Under the pieces are notes generated by a model. The model ran no database searches and was not told where the DNA came from. It saw only the letters and a list, made by a program, of their open reading frames with translations. The translations under genes were made by a program, and so were the position numbers. Below are positions 63,703 through 64,000 of a stretch of DNA of 64,000 nt, one piece after another; within the stretch, counting starts at the first letter, position 1, and each line of letters opens with the position of its first letter. The stretch spans positions 1 to 64,000 of the forward strand of contig NZ_CP020813.1 of NCBI RefSeq assembly GCF_002157835.1. The letters run 5' to 3'. The DNA is from Mycobacterium dioxanotrophicus (lineage in GTDB: Bacteria; Actinomycetota; Actinomycetes; Mycobacteriales; Mycobacteriaceae).

Positions 63703-64000
63703 GCCGTCCCGTCCTCTCCGCTCAACTCGGCCAGCGTCGAGGTGACCGCACGCCGGTAGGCGTCCTCGATGAACGTGGCCGACGGACGCACATACCGCAT
63801 GGTCGAACTCACCGTCCAATGACCCAAAAGCTGTTGAATCGCAACCAGATCCACACCACGCTCGTAGTTGTGGGTGGCGCACGCGCGGCGCAGCGCGTGC
63901 GGCTGAACCGCTCGGTAGCCGGTCGGCCTCCAGCTCCATCAGATACCGCAACCGGTTGCGGATCGTGCCACGATGCAATGGGCCGCCGGACTCGTCGGCG
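63699..64000 (-). pseudogene. Tyrosine recombinase, C-terminal part (partial, frameshifted)
   Basis: Runs in from the right edge. Box II (HALRRACATHNYERG), LLGHW and the catalytic Tyr (STMRYVRPSATF) are present, ending LSGEDGTA at 63699-63701. Two switches near 63926 and 63900 are repaired by one base each. The N-terminus lies outside the window. Confidence 0.75.

Noticed and set aside
1..64000. CRISPR array
   Set aside because: No regularly spaced direct repeats of suitable length were seen; the repeats found are IS termini, parS-like palindromes and short operator copies.

Overview
The window is high-GC actinobacterial DNA that looks like a large mycobacterial plasmid or integrative element rather than core chromosome. 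Supporting signs are a TcpC/VirB4/TcpA-type conjugation cluster, EspC- and EspG-like ESX proteins, WhiB and WhiA-like regulators, two ParA-type partition loci, two replication modules, and many insertion sequences. Organism assignment (Mycobacterium or a close relative) is inference from gene families.

Layout. 1-1,050: end of an unknown gene, an orphan tRNA-Phe and a truncated metallophosphoesterase. 1,059-5,403: a mercury/organomercury resistance operon (merR divergent from merA-merB, a small Cys-Cys membrane protein, a thioredoxin-fold lipoprotein and a CcdA-like thiol transporter). 5,401-8,119: an IS21-family element. 8,168-14,387: accessory genes, mostly unknown, including a lipoprotein and an EspC-like protein. 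14,380-17,970: an sce7726-family gene split by a second IS21-family element whose excision can be reconstructed exactly. 17,928-20,796: a three-gene coupled operon whose second and third genes resemble the Streptomyces telomere pair Tap/Tpg. 20,892-24,423: a secreted HNH nuclease, a DnaB helicase and a probable initiator or loader. 24,879-28,228: a six-gene, translationally coupled operon (zinc ribbon, MazG-like, WhiB, WhiA-like, Dam, unknown), followed upstream by a winged-helix gene and a second WhiB.

29,678-49,322: a double-XRE repressor, a second EspC-like protein, two membrane-anchored proteins, then the conjugation cluster: TcpC, a pilin-like protein, a VirB3-like protein, VirB4, VirB6/TcpH-like protein, cell-wall enzymes, an EspG-like chaperone, an FtsK/TcpA coupling ATPase, and DUF4226/NlpC-type surface proteins. 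49,346-57,249: plasmid Rep with structured leader, a MobC-like protein, a MerR-like protein, ParA with a partner, then RHH protein, atypical ParA and ParB, with five copies of a palindromic parS candidate. 57,600-64,000: nested mobile elements (IS1380-like, IS3, IS21 remnant, and a two-recombinase plus XRE module running off the edge).

In working terms, Rep/ParAB/DnaB (and perhaps Tap/Tpg) maintain the replicon, the T4SS-like cluster spreads it using ESX-flavoured accessory proteins, WhiA/WhiB/XRE genes regulate it, and mer is its recognisable host-benefit cargo. The frameshifts I see all lie inside mobile elements and look like one-base contractions of G/C runs, so they may be residual sequencing errors in repeats rather than true decay.
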